This document shows, piece after piece, positions 22,620 through 35,945 of a stretch of 64,000 bases of DNA; position 1 is the first letter of the stretch, and each line of letters opens with the position of its first letter. Under the pieces are notes generated by a model, which was not told the origin of the DNA, did not search any database, and saw only the letters and a program-made list of their open reading frames with translations. The DNA is from Choristoneura fumiferana. Its lineage: Eukaryota > Arthropoda > Insecta > Lepidoptera > Tortricidae. The translations under genes were made by a program, and so were the position numbers. The stretch lies in the NCBI RefSeq assembly GCF_025370935.1, contig NC_133496.1, forward strand, positions 11,486,493 to 11,550,492. Reading direction: 5' to 3'.

Positions 22620-24340
22620 TTATGTGTAGTGTAAGCTTTCTCGAAGTTGGACCTACCTAACTGGACCGTTTGTCCCAGGTATACATAGTCGTCAACAACT
22701 TCGAGCGCAGAGCTCCCGACTATTGCGGGAGTTGGGACAACATGGACATTAGTTAGACATGACTTTCGTCTTGCCCATGTTCATTTTCAGGCCAACTCGG
22801 TCGGAAACTGCTGAGGTCGGCGAGCATAGCACTGAAGTCTTCCATGGTCTCAGCCATGACTACAATCATCATCCCAGCCTATATACGTCCCACTGCAGGG
22901 CACAGGCCTCCCCTCAGAATGAGAGGGCTTGGGCCATAGTTCCCACGCGGGCCCAGTGCGGATTGGGAACTTATGACTACAATATCGTCGGCGAATCGAA
23001 GGCGAGTGAAGTACCCGCCATTAATGTTGATGCCTCGTCCTTTCCAGTCCAGAACCTTAAAAGCATCCTCTAATGCAACGGTGAACAGTTTCGGAGCGAT
23101 CACATCTCCTTGTCTGACTCCCCGCTGCAGAGGAATTGGCTTCGTGCTCTGGTCATGTAATCGGACGGACATAGTGGCGTTTTTGTACAGACACTAGACA
23201 CTTCAACACTTCGATATACCGGTAGTCAACTGCACCGCTGGAGAGCCTGCATCACAGCCCAAGTCTCGATCCAATCGAAGGCTATCTCGTAGTCCACAAA
23301 TGCAAGGCAAAGGGGGAAGTTATACCCTTCGGTCTTCTGTATAACCTGCCGCAACGTACATGTGGTCTACGGTACTATAGGTTTTCGGAAGCCGGCTTGT
23401 TCGGGAGGCTGGAAATCGTCAAACCTGCTTGCGAGACGATTTGTGATGACCCTGAAAAACAGCTTGTAAACATGGCTCAGAAGTGAGATGGGTCTATAAT
23501 TATTCAGCAAGGTGTTATCACCTTTTTTGAAGATGAGCACCACCACTGTCTTCTGTTCCATGCTTTCGGTGTTCCCCCTTGGTGGAGGACGGAACTAAAC
23601 GGCGTCTTAAAGTCCTTAAGGACTGGTTTACCACCCGCCTTCAAGAGTTCGGCTGTAATTTCATCGTCACCCGGGCCCCCGGGGCTTTGTCATTCTTAAG
23701 CTATTTGAGGGCCATACTAATCTCGTACAGGCTGACGTCTGGGATGTCTTCGTGATAGTGTAGGGTTAATCTAGCCCTCGGGTCTTTAGCTAGATTTTCG
23801 ACGGGTGTTTGGGTTGTCGTGTCGCTATCCATAAAACCTCTCGTTTTCCCCCAACAGCTCAGGTTTGGTTTAAATGATTCTGCCGTAGTCGGTCTTCAAC
23901 TTCATTAACCGGCTTTGACTTACAGACAGATCCCTGGTGTACCTTAGAGCCTCTGATACGCTCAAAAGCCTCTTCAATGCTATTATTTATTAGTATTAAA
24001 TCGGCGTACATCGCGCTTCAGAGGTTTTGAGATCTGCCTATTGAACTGCTAATAGCGACAATTAAGCGTCACCAGAAGACTGTAGCAGCATTTCACGCCT
24101 CACCTGCATGAGCCTAAGGCCAGAGCGTGAGAGCTTATTGGTTCTAGTACGGCGGGTTTTGAAGAAGTTAGATCCGATCGTATGGACAGCTTCCACAAAC
24201 CCGTCGTTGTAATCGTCCACGTCGCTACCTAGGCATTCGAAATGGTTTTGAAGTTTGAGCTGAAAGCTCTCGGGGTTTTGGAGCTGAGCTGGTTCCGGGC
24301 GGAGCGTAGATTTCATCAGTAGAGAGAGGCCTTTCAAGCT
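22620..24340 (-). mobile_element. RTE-clade LINE copy, truncated and broken, inside the hAT
   Basis: Read on the - strand. 24337-24062 gives the linker between endonuclease and RT (KLQNHFECLGSDVDDYNDGF, FFKTRRTRTNKLSR). 23561-23367 gives RT motifs (VVVLIFKKGD, NYRPISLLSHVYKLFFRVIT, PPEQAGFR). 23172-22990 gives IPLQRGVRQGDVIAPKLFT and the catalytic block LRFADDIVVI. The order and motifs are those of lepidopteran RTE elements. Frameshifts and stops separate the blocks. Part of the 5' endonuclease and the C-terminus are missing, so the copy is dead. The frame after FADD is interrupted by a 106-bp insertion (22867-22972). Confidence 0.8.
22867..22972 (+). mobile_element. Short retroposed insertion with 11-bp target duplication
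   Basis: Flanked on both sides by ATGACTACAAT (22856-22866 and 22973-22983). The body starts CATCATCCCAGCCTATATAC and contains GCACAGGCCTCCCCTCAGAA and GGGCCATAGTTCCCACGCGG, a common lepidopteran retroposed family. Without it, and with one copy of the duplication removed, the LINE reading frame runs on from the FADD motif into ETMEDFSAMLADL, so this event postdates the LINE. Confidence 0.8.
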
Positions 24341-24727
24341 TGAACTGGATATTTAATGAGCCTCGTACAAGCGAAAGAAATTATGCGAAAATTTGGTTGG
24401 GAACTAATAATCGGTGAAACAATTTTCACCGAAGAATTAGAGAATCCAATTCCATATTATATAAGTATTAGTTAACAATTAACAACTTAAGTTTTTATTT
24501 TAATACTTGCTCATTAAAAGGGAAGTTTATTAAATCTTGCTTTTCATGTATGTTGGTTATATTTCAACAAAACAACAGACTTATACAGAAAGAAAGAAAA
24601 ATAAAGGGAAAATATGGAAAATACCGAAAAATTACCGAAATACCGGGATACCGGTTTTCAAAATTTGAATACCGGAATAATACCGGTATTGCCATCAAGC
24701 CCAATACCGCATAGCCCTAACCGCGGG

Positions 24728-26859
24728 CATTCTCTCTCCGTTTTAAAGCTTTGTATCGAGCGTGAAACTTTTTTATTTTGAACGCGTCCGCAAACGAAAC
24801 GATTCAAATAAAACCACGCAACTATGCGCTCGCAGTTCGTGCTTCACAAAGGAAATGTGGAAACAATATGCTGAATAGAAGATACATTATTTGAATTTGA
24901 TCGAAATATTGAATAGACTAGCGGCAGACATGAGTATCAGGGTCGATGTTTGGAAGCTATTCTCCAGCAAGATGAAATTCAGTCGACATAAGATACGTAA
25001 AATAAGCGCCAAGTAATAAAAATGCGTTATAAACGCATTCCAGTTGCAAACATCAAGTTTAATTTCAATAAAAGAAAACTGAAAGAAAACCGATTAAATT
25101 ATAATTAACCGATTAATTGATTATTGTATCGAATGCAGTGCAAGATGATTTAATAATGTCAGAACGGTTGGTATCACCTGTGACCATTTATTACCTGAAC
25201 AATAGGCCAACCATAAATACAGCTCGTACGTAATAGACTTTAAACAGCTGTCATTTTATTTTACCAAGTTCTTGTCACAATTGCCACTATTATGCGCAAC
25301 AAAAGCCCACGTCTAATGACATGCCTGTGAATACCTTTGTTTCTGAGGGTAAAATGTATATCTCCACGATCAAGGGGACTGAGACAGTATTTCCTGTGCA
25401 AGAATCACTCTAGTCATAAAAGCAACGATGGCAGGATATTTTTTGTGAAATCAAAACTGTGCAGTAAGCAATTTCGTGTGAATTGTTTTTGCACAGAGCG
25501 TTGTGTTACAAGAATGGCGTCAGCGGGCAGCAGTGCAGAGTCAGCTTACGGGCGGGCGTAAACAGTTATAGCCCCTCTGGTTGTGCAAGGCCGGTTTTAT
25601 TCCCCGTCCGAATCAGCATTCCTTTTCAGCGAACTAAGCGGAAGCAAGCGAGCTGTCTTTCAATATTATTATTGCACGAAAACTCGAACGTTAGCAGTTC
25701 TGTGAACTATCAATAGAGCTTCAACTATTTGCTGCGCAAGTGTGAACGCTGAAACTATGCAGAAAATAGACATCGTGCAACGTTATTACCTGGGTCGATC
25801 AACTTTTCTTGTACCTCGTTGCCATGGTTACGTCCCCTGGACAACTTTTTAAAACCACGAGTTTCTATATGTTTTCTGTGGTTAAAATGCATCGAGTATA
25901 AATTTTTATCATAGTTACAAGGTCATAATTGTATAGACTATCTCCTAAGCATATTAGTCGCATATATCAAAACAGTTTTTTTAAGAAACTGTCACTTTTG
26001 TCTCTTGGATAACGGGACAGAATAACAAACAAGAAAAAGTTGATTGACCCACCTAAACGGCACTGCAGATCTACTTTTATTTGAGTATGAAACGAAACGA
26101 CAAATTTTTCGAAAACTCGTGAACAAGTTACGAAGCAACGCCCGGAAAACTTTGCTGCGAGTCCAAATAGCATCTCGTTTATAACTTGAGTCACCCAGTT
26201 GGAATTATATCATTAGAAACTTCCCATTTAAATTTCCTACGTCAGTTTTTAATGAACATTTCTACTGTATAGTTAAGCATTACGGTAATTGCGAGTTATT
26301 CCAGCTCCAACTAGAGCTCGTACCTACATAAAAATCGACCCTCATTCCGTAATAGACGGTTAAAACACTTTTTTCCGTCGCTCGTTGCGAATATTTTATT
26401 CAGCGCGGAGGCATTAAGTATTCCCCTACAGATAGATGCAAACACGAACACGTTGTGTTTACTAAGTGCGCATAGTATGCGAGGATACAGTAACTTTCTA
26501 GATATTGTGTGCAGATGCATAGTTGGAGGCAAAGATCGCATACGCGGCGTCGGCGGGTCGTGCCGGGTCAACGCACAGGTCACGCAAAAGCCGGCTTTGT
26601 TGCTGCATGCGCCACTAATATCATCATCTACTACTGAACTAACTGCGAACGGAGCGCGATCAAAACTTTCGACAAACTGTTCGTAATGCTCTTACTTGGC
26701 TATCGTTAGCTCTACTTTCCTTCAATGCTATGTTACGAGTTTTGCTTTCTTTTAATGCTGATCAAATAGTCATGTTTTATATTGATACCGGCAATGCATT
26801 GTTTTATATTTAAACTTGTGGAAATTGTAGTCTGTAAGTATTATAATTTTTGTGCATTA
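24728..26859. other. Non-coding stretch
   Basis: No gene recognised. Frames at 25337-25716 and 26311-26686 overlap one another on opposite strands or in two registers and have no domain resemblance. Confidence 0.35.
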
Positions 26860-26861
26860 TA

Positions 26862-27996
26862 CAGGATGGAATTTTGTAATGCAACCTGAAGGGAAAGTAC
26901 TCGTAATGCTGGACATAGTAAATTTTAGTCAAAACATTCCTTTATTTTTGAAAAGAAAGAAAACTGCATTCAAAGATTTTCGAAAATTCGCTTGCTACAC
27001 CTGGTAATAGAACCGACTAAAATCTGTAAAAATTACACCCTGCACTTTTAATTCATCGATCGTTAAGAGTCAATATAAGGATGAAATCTCTCTAACAAAC
27101 TTGATAAATTAAATGAAAGGAAAACCATGGAAAACCGACTGATGGTATAAAAGTACAGAATGTAAAATGTAGTCGGTTCGATTCCCGGGTGTGGGAAGCG
27201 AACTTTCGAAAATCTTTGAATGCAGTTTTCTTTCATGGGTATGTCTCTTCCATACTACGATATGGGCTTATCATTTGGGGTAACAGTGCGGATGCCCAAA
27301 GAGCATTTGTAACACAAAAAATGTATTAGAGCTGTTATGGAGCCCAATATCTTGCCATTGTTAAACCAATATTTCAGGAACTTAACATTTCCATTGCCAT
27401 GTCTTTTCATATTTGAAATAACTAAATTTGTCAAAATACCCACAGTTTTTTCCACTGCATGACCAGATAATTAATAAATTAACAGACCTAGCAGGAGCCT
27501 TAAAATTGCATCGCCTAGAAAAAATTAAATTGTTTGGCATGAACGTATACTGCATGCTATAAAGTTGTATAAACAGAATACCTTGAGGATTTTAGATGGT
27601 ACAAACACACCAATTTGAAAAGAGAATGTTTAAGTGGTTGCTTGATAAGTGCTTTTATTCAGTGATGAATTTTTAAAAGTAACAATATTTGGCAAATTGT
27701 ATTTTATTTATAGAATAAACAAATAATGTATTTTCTCTCTTCTTTCTTTCTGTTTTATTATTATATATGTTTATTTATTTATTCTAAATTTATTAACTGT
27801 AAAATATTTCTACCGATGACGGCAGAAATGCTGAACTAACACTTTTACTCTTATATTGTACATATTCTCAGAAATAAAAATGTTGATTGAGTTTGATTTC
27901 TTTTCTTAAATATAGGAATGTTTTCTTTGAGTAAATTTTCCATCTACAGTATTAAGAGTACTTTCCCTTCAGGTGACATTACAAAATTCCATCCTT
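26862..27996. mobile_element. Long-arm TIR element interrupted by a LINE
   Basis: Flanked by TA. The left arm (26862-27022) starts CAGGATGGAATTTTGTAATG. The right terminal arm is its inverse (27900-27996, ending CAAAATTCCATCCTT). The inner part of the right arm is displaced to 27170-27235 (GTCGGTTCGATTCCCGG ... CTTTGAATGCAGTTTTC), matching the inverse of 26954-27022. So a foldback element with arms of about 160 bp was split in its right arm by the LINE at 27235-27899. Related in style to the element at 61930-62594: both have a GGGAATCGAACCGACT-like inner block. Confidence 0.75.
27235..27899 (+). mobile_element. 5'-truncated Jockey/CR1-type LINE
   Basis: From 27238 the + strand reads GYVSSILRYGLIIWGNSADA followed by a Q-rich block (QRAFVTQKM), the well-known region after the reverse transcriptase (xRYGLxxWGNs) in Jockey/CR1-group LINEs. 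Frameshifts and stops follow. The 3' end carries CAGAAATAAAAATGTTGATTGAG, then rejoins the interrupted TIR arm. A 66-codon - strand frame here is a shadow. Confidence 0.65.
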
Positions 27997-27998
27997 TA

Positions 27999-30900
27999 TA
28001 CACCACACTCACTACTAAATTGAGATTAATCAAGAAGATCCTACCGTAAAAAAAAGTTTAGCTTCGCGTGTACATAGTATTTCTAATTTAGCTAAGCTGA
28101 GAAACTTAGCTTTGAGATCGAAGCACCAAGTTTAATTAACGAATACCACAGTATCGAATTAAAAGCTTTAATTAGACGAGACGTACGATACGGATCCCGT
28201 GCGCAAAATGTGTGTTACGTAGTTTCTCTTTTGTTTAAAGAGATATGTATCTACATGCAAGAAACGTTGACCCCCTGCATTCTTCCCACCCTTTTACGCT
28301 GTTAAGTAAGAAAGCACCAGTTAGACGTTCTTACACCTACTAGATTCTCCGATTACTTATATCTGCAAAAAAAAAATAGCATAAAACTTGCATCTGTTGT
28401 GTCAAATAGGCCTGTTTATTTCCTTGTATTTTCATGGCATTACTAAGTGACAAAGCATAAGAAAATGGATGAGCGAAATTGGTGAAATAAGTAATAAAAT
28501 AACCCATTACTAAATTGTCATGACTTCTTCATAAAGAGAGTCGTGCCACTCTTACAAATTCTCGACAAATTGTAAGCGAGGTAACAGTACGTGTTGCGCT
28601 TGCGACCTCAACTCGATGAATTATAACTGCAAATGACCAATCACGTAGCGTCCACGTGCTGGCTTCGGCACACAATACAGCGAGTCATGCTGTTGCTAGG
28701 CCACGCCGCGCGAGAAAGCAAATGAAAGCGGATCGCTTTCTCGACTAGCGTTGCGACAGGCCCGTTACGAGCCTCGGAACTTACACCAGTCGTCGATTTG
28801 TATTGTGATTGGTGATTAGTTTGATGTGCCAGTGTTACGCGTTGTGCCACGTTTTGCTTGTCGATGAAAGTTCGTGGGTTTTGAAAGGTACGGCCGTTAT
28901 ACGCTGATTGAACCATATAAAACGTACTACCGACAGGTAATAATGATAATGTGGTAATAGCCATTCAAACTTGGCGTAGTGTTACTAATTATGTAATTTT
29001 GATAAAGTAAAGGCTGACTGACGCATTAAGCTGGTTACTTCTAGGGTTATCTTATCTGTTACCTAAATTTGAATATTCGGAAACCTTCAATGGGATCCGT
29101 TCGCCCATTTCGTGTAAGTCTGTGGTATGCGCGGCCGGGTCACTTTCCACATAAACGCTTTACCGAGAGGAGAGGTAAACGCCCCGAATGTTCCACTCGC
29201 TAGATAATTTTACATATTCCCGTGTCGCCAGATTTGCCTCACGCTCATTCGTAAGGAAAGTGCCTAGTTCTACCAAACGACCGCCGTTAAAATCGTATCA
29301 CTGCCATCTTCAGTACATTTTGGTGTTCGTTGCAGTTTATGTTTCCCCAGCTTGTACTATGAAGACACGAAATGGCTTTGTTTGTAACAGTTTTATGGGT
29401 TATTTTTATTATTCATCGTCCACTTACCGCCGACACTCTGAACCATCTTCTGTTTAAATACGTTCTCATCTCAAGAACTCTACTATTTTCTTAACTAGTT
29501 ATGACTCTCACAACTGGTTTAATCCAATTACTTTCCATAATATCCCACACAGCTTTGGCTTCAACGATAAATCATACCATAATCGCATGACTGTTTGTCA
29601 CAGATTTCGAGTACTTAACACAACAGACATAGCCGTTATAAACCTTCACACACATACGCACACACTGAATATATGGCCTCAATGTTTGCCCTTCGCAAGA
29701 GTCTAATCCGTTGATATAATACTAAGGCAGTTTAATCAATAATTTACATTGTCAATGCCCTGTCATTTAACGTTGGTAAGCCCTCTAGTCTTGTTATTGC
29801 TTATGAACATTTGATACATCGCCTCGAAAGACTCGATATACGCAATAACATGTCTCGTCAAATTACTAATCTATTTAGACATGATGAAATGGCGTACCAA
29901 TATTTGAATAATCTAAATTCTAGGAATACAACAGGAATTACCAAAGTCCGCAATTTTTAGCGAGATAACCATTTTACTTGAACAATGTTTGCTATACTCA
30001 CACAGCCGAATGTTGAAGGTAACATAAATATTCATCAGCCATTCTGTAGAAGCGATGACACAGACAGGAAAACAACAACGAACAGTGGGTAAAACTTCCT
30101 CTGTGGTGTGCGTTCCTTTGCAGACGGTCGACAAAAAACATCAGTCAATGTACAATGTTTCGGAACCCCGGTGAAATTAGGGTTCAACCTCTCTTAGACA
30201 TTTTCATATTTAAACGAACGTTTGAATACTACAAAACGATGTCAGACAATTTCACTTTATGTACATTTGGAAAAGATATCAGTCATGTGTTAAAGAAGGC
30301 ATTTGTGGCGTATCTTATGAATACATGATACGATTTAAGTGGGAATACGAAGCGGCTGTCTCATCGATCATTATACAAGATGGGACACTTTCGTTGTATA
30401 GATTAATAACTTAACTGCGGAATGCGAAATTAAAGATCTAGAATGGAAAATACAAAGTAAGCCTGACTACAATTTGCTGGCGTGTGACCGAATTCCCTTA
30501 CATTCCGGGTTTATTAACACTTGGTGTAATATAACAAAAGGCGGCTAATAACGAGTCGTCGGCGGCTCAGTGCACAGTCTGTGATGGTAAATGGTAGGCA
30601 CTTACCATCTAGTAGTGAACGAGACTCATTTGCATGCGTTCTCGCCGACACGGTCATTCACATCGCACGGCCCGAGACTGAGCCAAAACCAGACAATGGC
30701 TATAGTCGTTGCGATCGTTGGTCATTCGATTTGGAAGTATGGACTCGTTAAGCGTGAAAGATAAATGGTTAAAACGGAGTTTAAAGAATTGTATTCTCCG
30801 GATATACATTTAAATTTAAGTAGAATGTTTAAAACTGTAGTTATAAAACTGGGGTTGGAATTGCTTTTAATTACAAGCTAACTGCACAGAATAGTTGATA

Positions 30901-33900
30901 TAACGCTGTTTCTAACAAAGCTGCCGCCCGGTTGTAATAAATATTTGCACAGGCAACTTTGGCGCACCTTCCCGCAAAAAACAAAAATGTTTCGATAAGA
31001 GCCGAGAAGTGCGCGAACTACCCAGTTAGTTGTAGTTACAGCAGCCGGCGGGGCGTGTAAATCACGTTGGGAGCGACAAAACTTTACTTCCGGAGATAGT
31101 TTTTAATTGATTCCCCAGATAAGTTATTATACTCGCAGTTTCCAACTGCAGGCTTCACAATTTAATTAAATAGTTTGCATTCGTTAACTATTGATTCTCC
31201 TCCTTGTTACTACTTCAGTTTGATGTGTGAGCCTATTATGTTTTGTTGTAGACTTTAAGTGGCATTAGCTAATATGAATAGGTAATTCACATTAAACTAA
31301 ATCAGTATTCCAGTGTGGGCGTGTCTCCAGAATCTATCTCTAGCTAGAAAATGTGATGTGTCGTAGGTACCTTCAAGTCTTAAGCGAAACGACGTAGGCA
31401 CTCAGCATATCCAAGGTCTGAATATCTCGATAGGGCAAAATAAAGAGATGTATTCCGTCGACCTTGCTCAGCGTTATCGCATACCGATAGATAGCTTGGT
31501 CGGATCGTTTGGCGACGTTCAGGCACGGACGAAGCCGGCTGGGTTTTAGGGTTCCACCGACGACTTGAGCTTAATCGGTTTTTATATTTTTTTCTTGAAG
31601 TCAGGACTTTTTCAGCTTGCGATTTATCAAGCCCTGTCGAGTTGACTGTTAATAGTTAACGTACTTCGATTATAATGTAAAGTTTGTCATTTCTACGGCC
31701 ATATATAAGCGTTGTGAAGTATTTCAGCTTCCCCTGGTATTAAAAGAAAAAGTATCCCGCTAACAAACACGTTTCCGTGTTAGTGAAGCACCTCAAGAGC
31801 GCTATAAATCATGTAGACCGTATTGAAGCAATAACACTCGCACTTTACCATTCCCCAGCACTTATTATCGAGTCGGCGAGCGTCGCCGGAGATCACGTAG
31901 GGGACCGGTCGTCGTGAGATCCCGCCGGCTCCACCGGCCTGTAAATTACCGCCGTTCGGGCGAGCGCTCGTAAAATGTGCAACCTAACGGAAAGGCCGCG
32001 TGGACTCGGCTATGTGCCGATGAATTCACGGCTCATGTATTGGAGGATGCAATTTGTGTAATAATATGGCTGCATACGAGCGGAATTCATCAAGGATAGA
32101 ATCAGTAACTTTTGTAATTTTACTCGATATCATTATCAGCTCTTGTTAACTGTAATCTATGAGATCATCAAGTCTAAATTTGTCAGCGAATAATGACGAT
32201 GCAGATAAGACGATAGTACAAATCAAGTATTGTTTTCGTGCTGAGCATAAGAATATAAACGCACAAGTGAATGTGGATCAACAATTCCAAGGCATGAAAA
32301 GATTCCCCGACGCTATCATGTAATACATATCGCGGCGCTATTCACACGCATACGCGAATAAACCGGGCGTCCATTCAGCCGTCACAAAACGAAACTGAAT
32401 GCCATCCTCGTCTCAAGATGCGGCGGGCACAGATCTGAGAGGAGTGGTGCGGCGGGGGCAGGGCGCCTGGCAACTGCGCCATAACTTGCCGCGCACGTAC
32501 AACCAGACAATCGCAATTATTATTAACAGATATACGTTTAATGATCGTGTGCCGCGCTGCGAGAACGTTGGAAATTCAACTGCGTTATCGGCGCGCGCGA
32601 TTATGGTGTTTACGTCATGGCGGCATTCGTGTGGAAATCGCTTAAAGTACGTCGGGCGAGTGTGTCCTTTGCGGGGTGGGAATTAGAGGGAAAACAGGCG
32701 GCGGGGTGCGGCGGGGGTTTCTTGCGGAGTGAGTTAGCTCCAAGACTGATGATTTGTAGCGCGGTTAACGCTCCTCCAGCGGACTCGGGGCACGAGATAA
32801 CTCATCCCACGAACAAAGACAGGTCGCTAATGCAACCCGCGCTCGCAACGAGGATGATAGCACATAAATCACGTTATGTAACGTTACGTTCACGGCGAGA
32901 TAAATATACATCCAATAATTTTAGTTACATTTATTCCCTGCCTTTTCTGCCGCAACAAGATAAAATCAAAGACAACAAAAGCAATTAAATCTCCAGTTCG
33001 GCGAATCTAGATTGTAAATTGGGAACAATAGCATTAAATTTAAAGAAATCCAAAACCAAAAAGTGGACAAATAACTCCGCGTCACGACTAATAACGACCT
33101 AACCTGCACAGCATGACAAAAATGGGTTTCTTGCTAAACGAGGTTGGGTACGTAAACCTGTTTGTGCGTTCGCGTTCGCGGCGAAAGATCGATGGCGGCG
33201 TGCGGGCCTGGTCTTTTCGGTGGGATGCATGCGATGTCGCGAGATAACATACCGCAAATGGGCTTCGAGGTAGATGGAAGAAAAAAGTACTTATCTTTCT
33301 TCGAAACGAATGTGCACACAATCTTATGCTAATTGCAGACAGACGTTCAAAGAAAATTTAGAAATAATATAAACGCTTTCAAACTAAATTTAAAACAATG
33401 TCAGTTAATAGAGTCAATTAATATCTATAAACGACAAAACTTACAGTATAGTCCAAGCTGTTACAACGTTCAGGACCTAAAACAAACGAGCAAGTTGTTA
33501 ATGCATCATAAATAACTCCAGAAATTGCTCTGCGGAGAAATAGGTACCGCACAACTTCCAAACACTATTTACCCAAGGACTGTAGAGACATTAAAGTTGG
33601 CACTAATGTACAACAATTACTAAATTAAGGTCAGACAGAACGTGCATGCTTCTGTGACATGGAAATATCTAGACCCTTAATTAATATTCATGTGAATTTG
33701 TTTACCGATTCGGCAAATTGGAATTGACTTTGTAAATGTACCTAATTCATATACCAAGTTCAGAAATTCAATCTAAGTAGAGCGTATTTGAGTAGAGACG
33801 GAATGCACCGACAACTGTATTCCTGGAAAGTCGTGGTGAATTCTGTTGAATTGGGAGTGAAAATATACTCAGCGGCACAAAATTTGACCCACTCTACATA

Positions 33901-35895
33901 AAAAATACCTATTATGCATAGACTAGAAGGTAATTTTTTTTGCCGCTAAGTATATTACAGCATTACGGATAATCGAATTAAGTTTCCTATTACTACGCAT
34001 TACCACTATTACTTACACGTAAATTTATGCTAAAACGTCTTCCTAGTTTTCGTACGGGGTAAAAAAACTAATGCCAAACACTCCAAACGAGACTAGAAAG
34101 TGCACCAGCAGTTGAATCACGAGGCAATAAGCTATAAACACAAAGACCGAAAAGTTTCGGTCAGTAGCCAGTAGATACCTGCCTAATAGGTACCTACCTA
34201 TGTAGTAGTAGGAGTGCGAAGTACGGACGAAATGGACAATGCGCATAAAAAATCAATAAAAGCCGGGCACGGCCTTCGTCGAGGTCGAGTGACGCCTTTC
34301 GAATCACCGACACCGGCCGGCCAGCCTGATCGCCGCGTTGGGGAGATGGGTATTTGCGTTTAATGTTGAACTCCAGTAAACTTTCTAACTTATTTAGTTT
34401 ACTGAATACAGAAGATCAGCAGCAGCTATTAATGACACTAATATAATATAATTATTTAACGAATACATAGAGAAATGAAACTTAAAAAAAGTGACTCCCA
34501 CTGGCTAGGCTCCTTGAGGAGGCAAGCGCTAATCTATAATCTGGATCGACGCAAAGCTCCCAGCATTAAAACGACATACATTTTGTTGACGTTGATATTC
34601 TATCTTATCATAGACATCTGCTCATAGATTTAACGCAAAGGTGTTTTGAGCAGGTTGATGATTAAATTACGTTTTCTCAAACATGCTCGGAAATATATGC
34701 GTTAATGTCACGAAATGGAGACATGAAGTTTCTCATTGATGGCATGAATGTATGAAAATCCATTATTGTCCGCTGCTCTAACTTTTTAAATTTGCTTACT
34801 AACATTAAACTGACAAGGAAAAATTACAAACAGCCTGGACAGTACTGGATGGATGGATGAAATATTTCCTCACATTGTTTGAGAAAAGCACTATACAAAC
34901 CTCGGCCAGAACAGGGATTGCTGGACTCTTTTTTTCTACCCCGAACTCGTCCATCAATCCCTTACTTCATGGCCTCTGCAGTATACGTATTAACAATGTC
35001 GTATGTACTATTTGACGAGTCAGGTTTTCGTCATGATATGCGAACACGTTGCCTATATAATTAATTATAAAAGGAATACAACTTGGCCTCAGTTCAAACA
35101 GTGAGCGCCGTTTCATTCAGTGCCAAGTGCAATATTTTTAGATGGAGTGTGACGGGGCATCTTTTGGGACGCGATTACTAATTTTGTCTCGACTCTTTGT
35201 GTGGGGCGTGAAAAAATGCTTCTGATGCGCATGCTTCAATACTTGGCAGTAAACAAGGATTCTGATTCTCATAGTGCGTTTCATCTACACTTTTATGTCC
35301 TAAATAGTTTGTGAAATGTTAAAGGATAAACTGCAAGTTGTAAAGTACTAGGTACAGCCGTGATAATAACGTCTGATTATAGGGTCGATGAAATTTTTTA
35401 GAGGTAACAGGAATTCGTGTAATAATTAGACGATTTATTTTTCTCCTGTGCACCATTGTTTAATTAAAGCTGTGAACCTGATCTGATTTAACTAGCGTGG
35501 GAAGATAAAACTAGTTAAAAAGATGTTTAGCGCCATTAAATCAGGGGTTGATTTCATCCACACATAAATTTTACCTGTACAGTCCGGAGTAGGTAGTAGG
35601 TAGTAGTTTTGGAACGAGGTCTTAAAAAAGAGAACTCAGAAACTTCAAATTCACTATGTCTGAATATTTTTTCAAGAAAGCAAGAGCCGTATTGAATCTT
35701 GTATTGAAACGCAATGAAATTATGAAATTTATTTATACATTGCTTGATTTAGGTGTGTGATCGAGTGGAGTTAAACCGGTCCAACGGGCGCCTACGAAGC
35801 GTATACGTATTCATACATGTACGAGTCTAGTTAGAAACTTTTCGCTATACCAGTCCTTTTACGGCAAACAGTATTACCGAGTAGCACGACGGATC
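27999..35895. other. Long non-coding stretch, no gene recognised
   Basis: About 8 kb of AT-rich DNA with GC-richer patches at 28640-28800, 31870-32010 and 32400-32780. A - strand donor (GTGTCGGCG|GTAAGTGG) near 29413 follows an ATG-headed frame of 14 codons and might be a short exon. Otherwise there are no splice-flanked coding frames or transposon ends that I could support. The GC patches could be regulatory. Confidence 0.3.
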
Positions 35896-35945
35896 AACGC
35901 GACATCCCGACATCTGGCACATCCCGACATCGCGACATCCCGACA
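35896..35945. repeat. Short minisatellite, GACATCCCGACAT units
   Basis: About 50 bp built from imperfect copies of CGACATCCCGACATC and CACATCCCGACAT (35899 onward). Local slippage-type repeat with no coding significance. Confidence 0.6.

Larger units (their letters stand above)
22367..24719. mobile_element. hAT-type DNA transposon with nested LINE
   Basis: Flanked by a perfect 8-bp direct duplication ACCGCGGG (22359-22366 and 24720-24727), the signature of hAT insertion. The ends are imperfect inverted repeats starting TAGGGCATGGATACCGG and TAGGGCTATGCGGTATTGG (the latter as read on the - strand). Both subterminal regions are packed with ACCGGTATT-type motifs, likely transposase-binding repeats. 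No hAT transposase frame is visible; most of the interior is an antisense RTE LINE (22620-24340). Confidence 0.8.

Noticed and set aside
30570..30640. Possible LINE tail around GGTAGGCACTTACCATCTAG
   Set aside because: Only a short resemblance to the tail at 20950-21030; no poly(A) or longer match.
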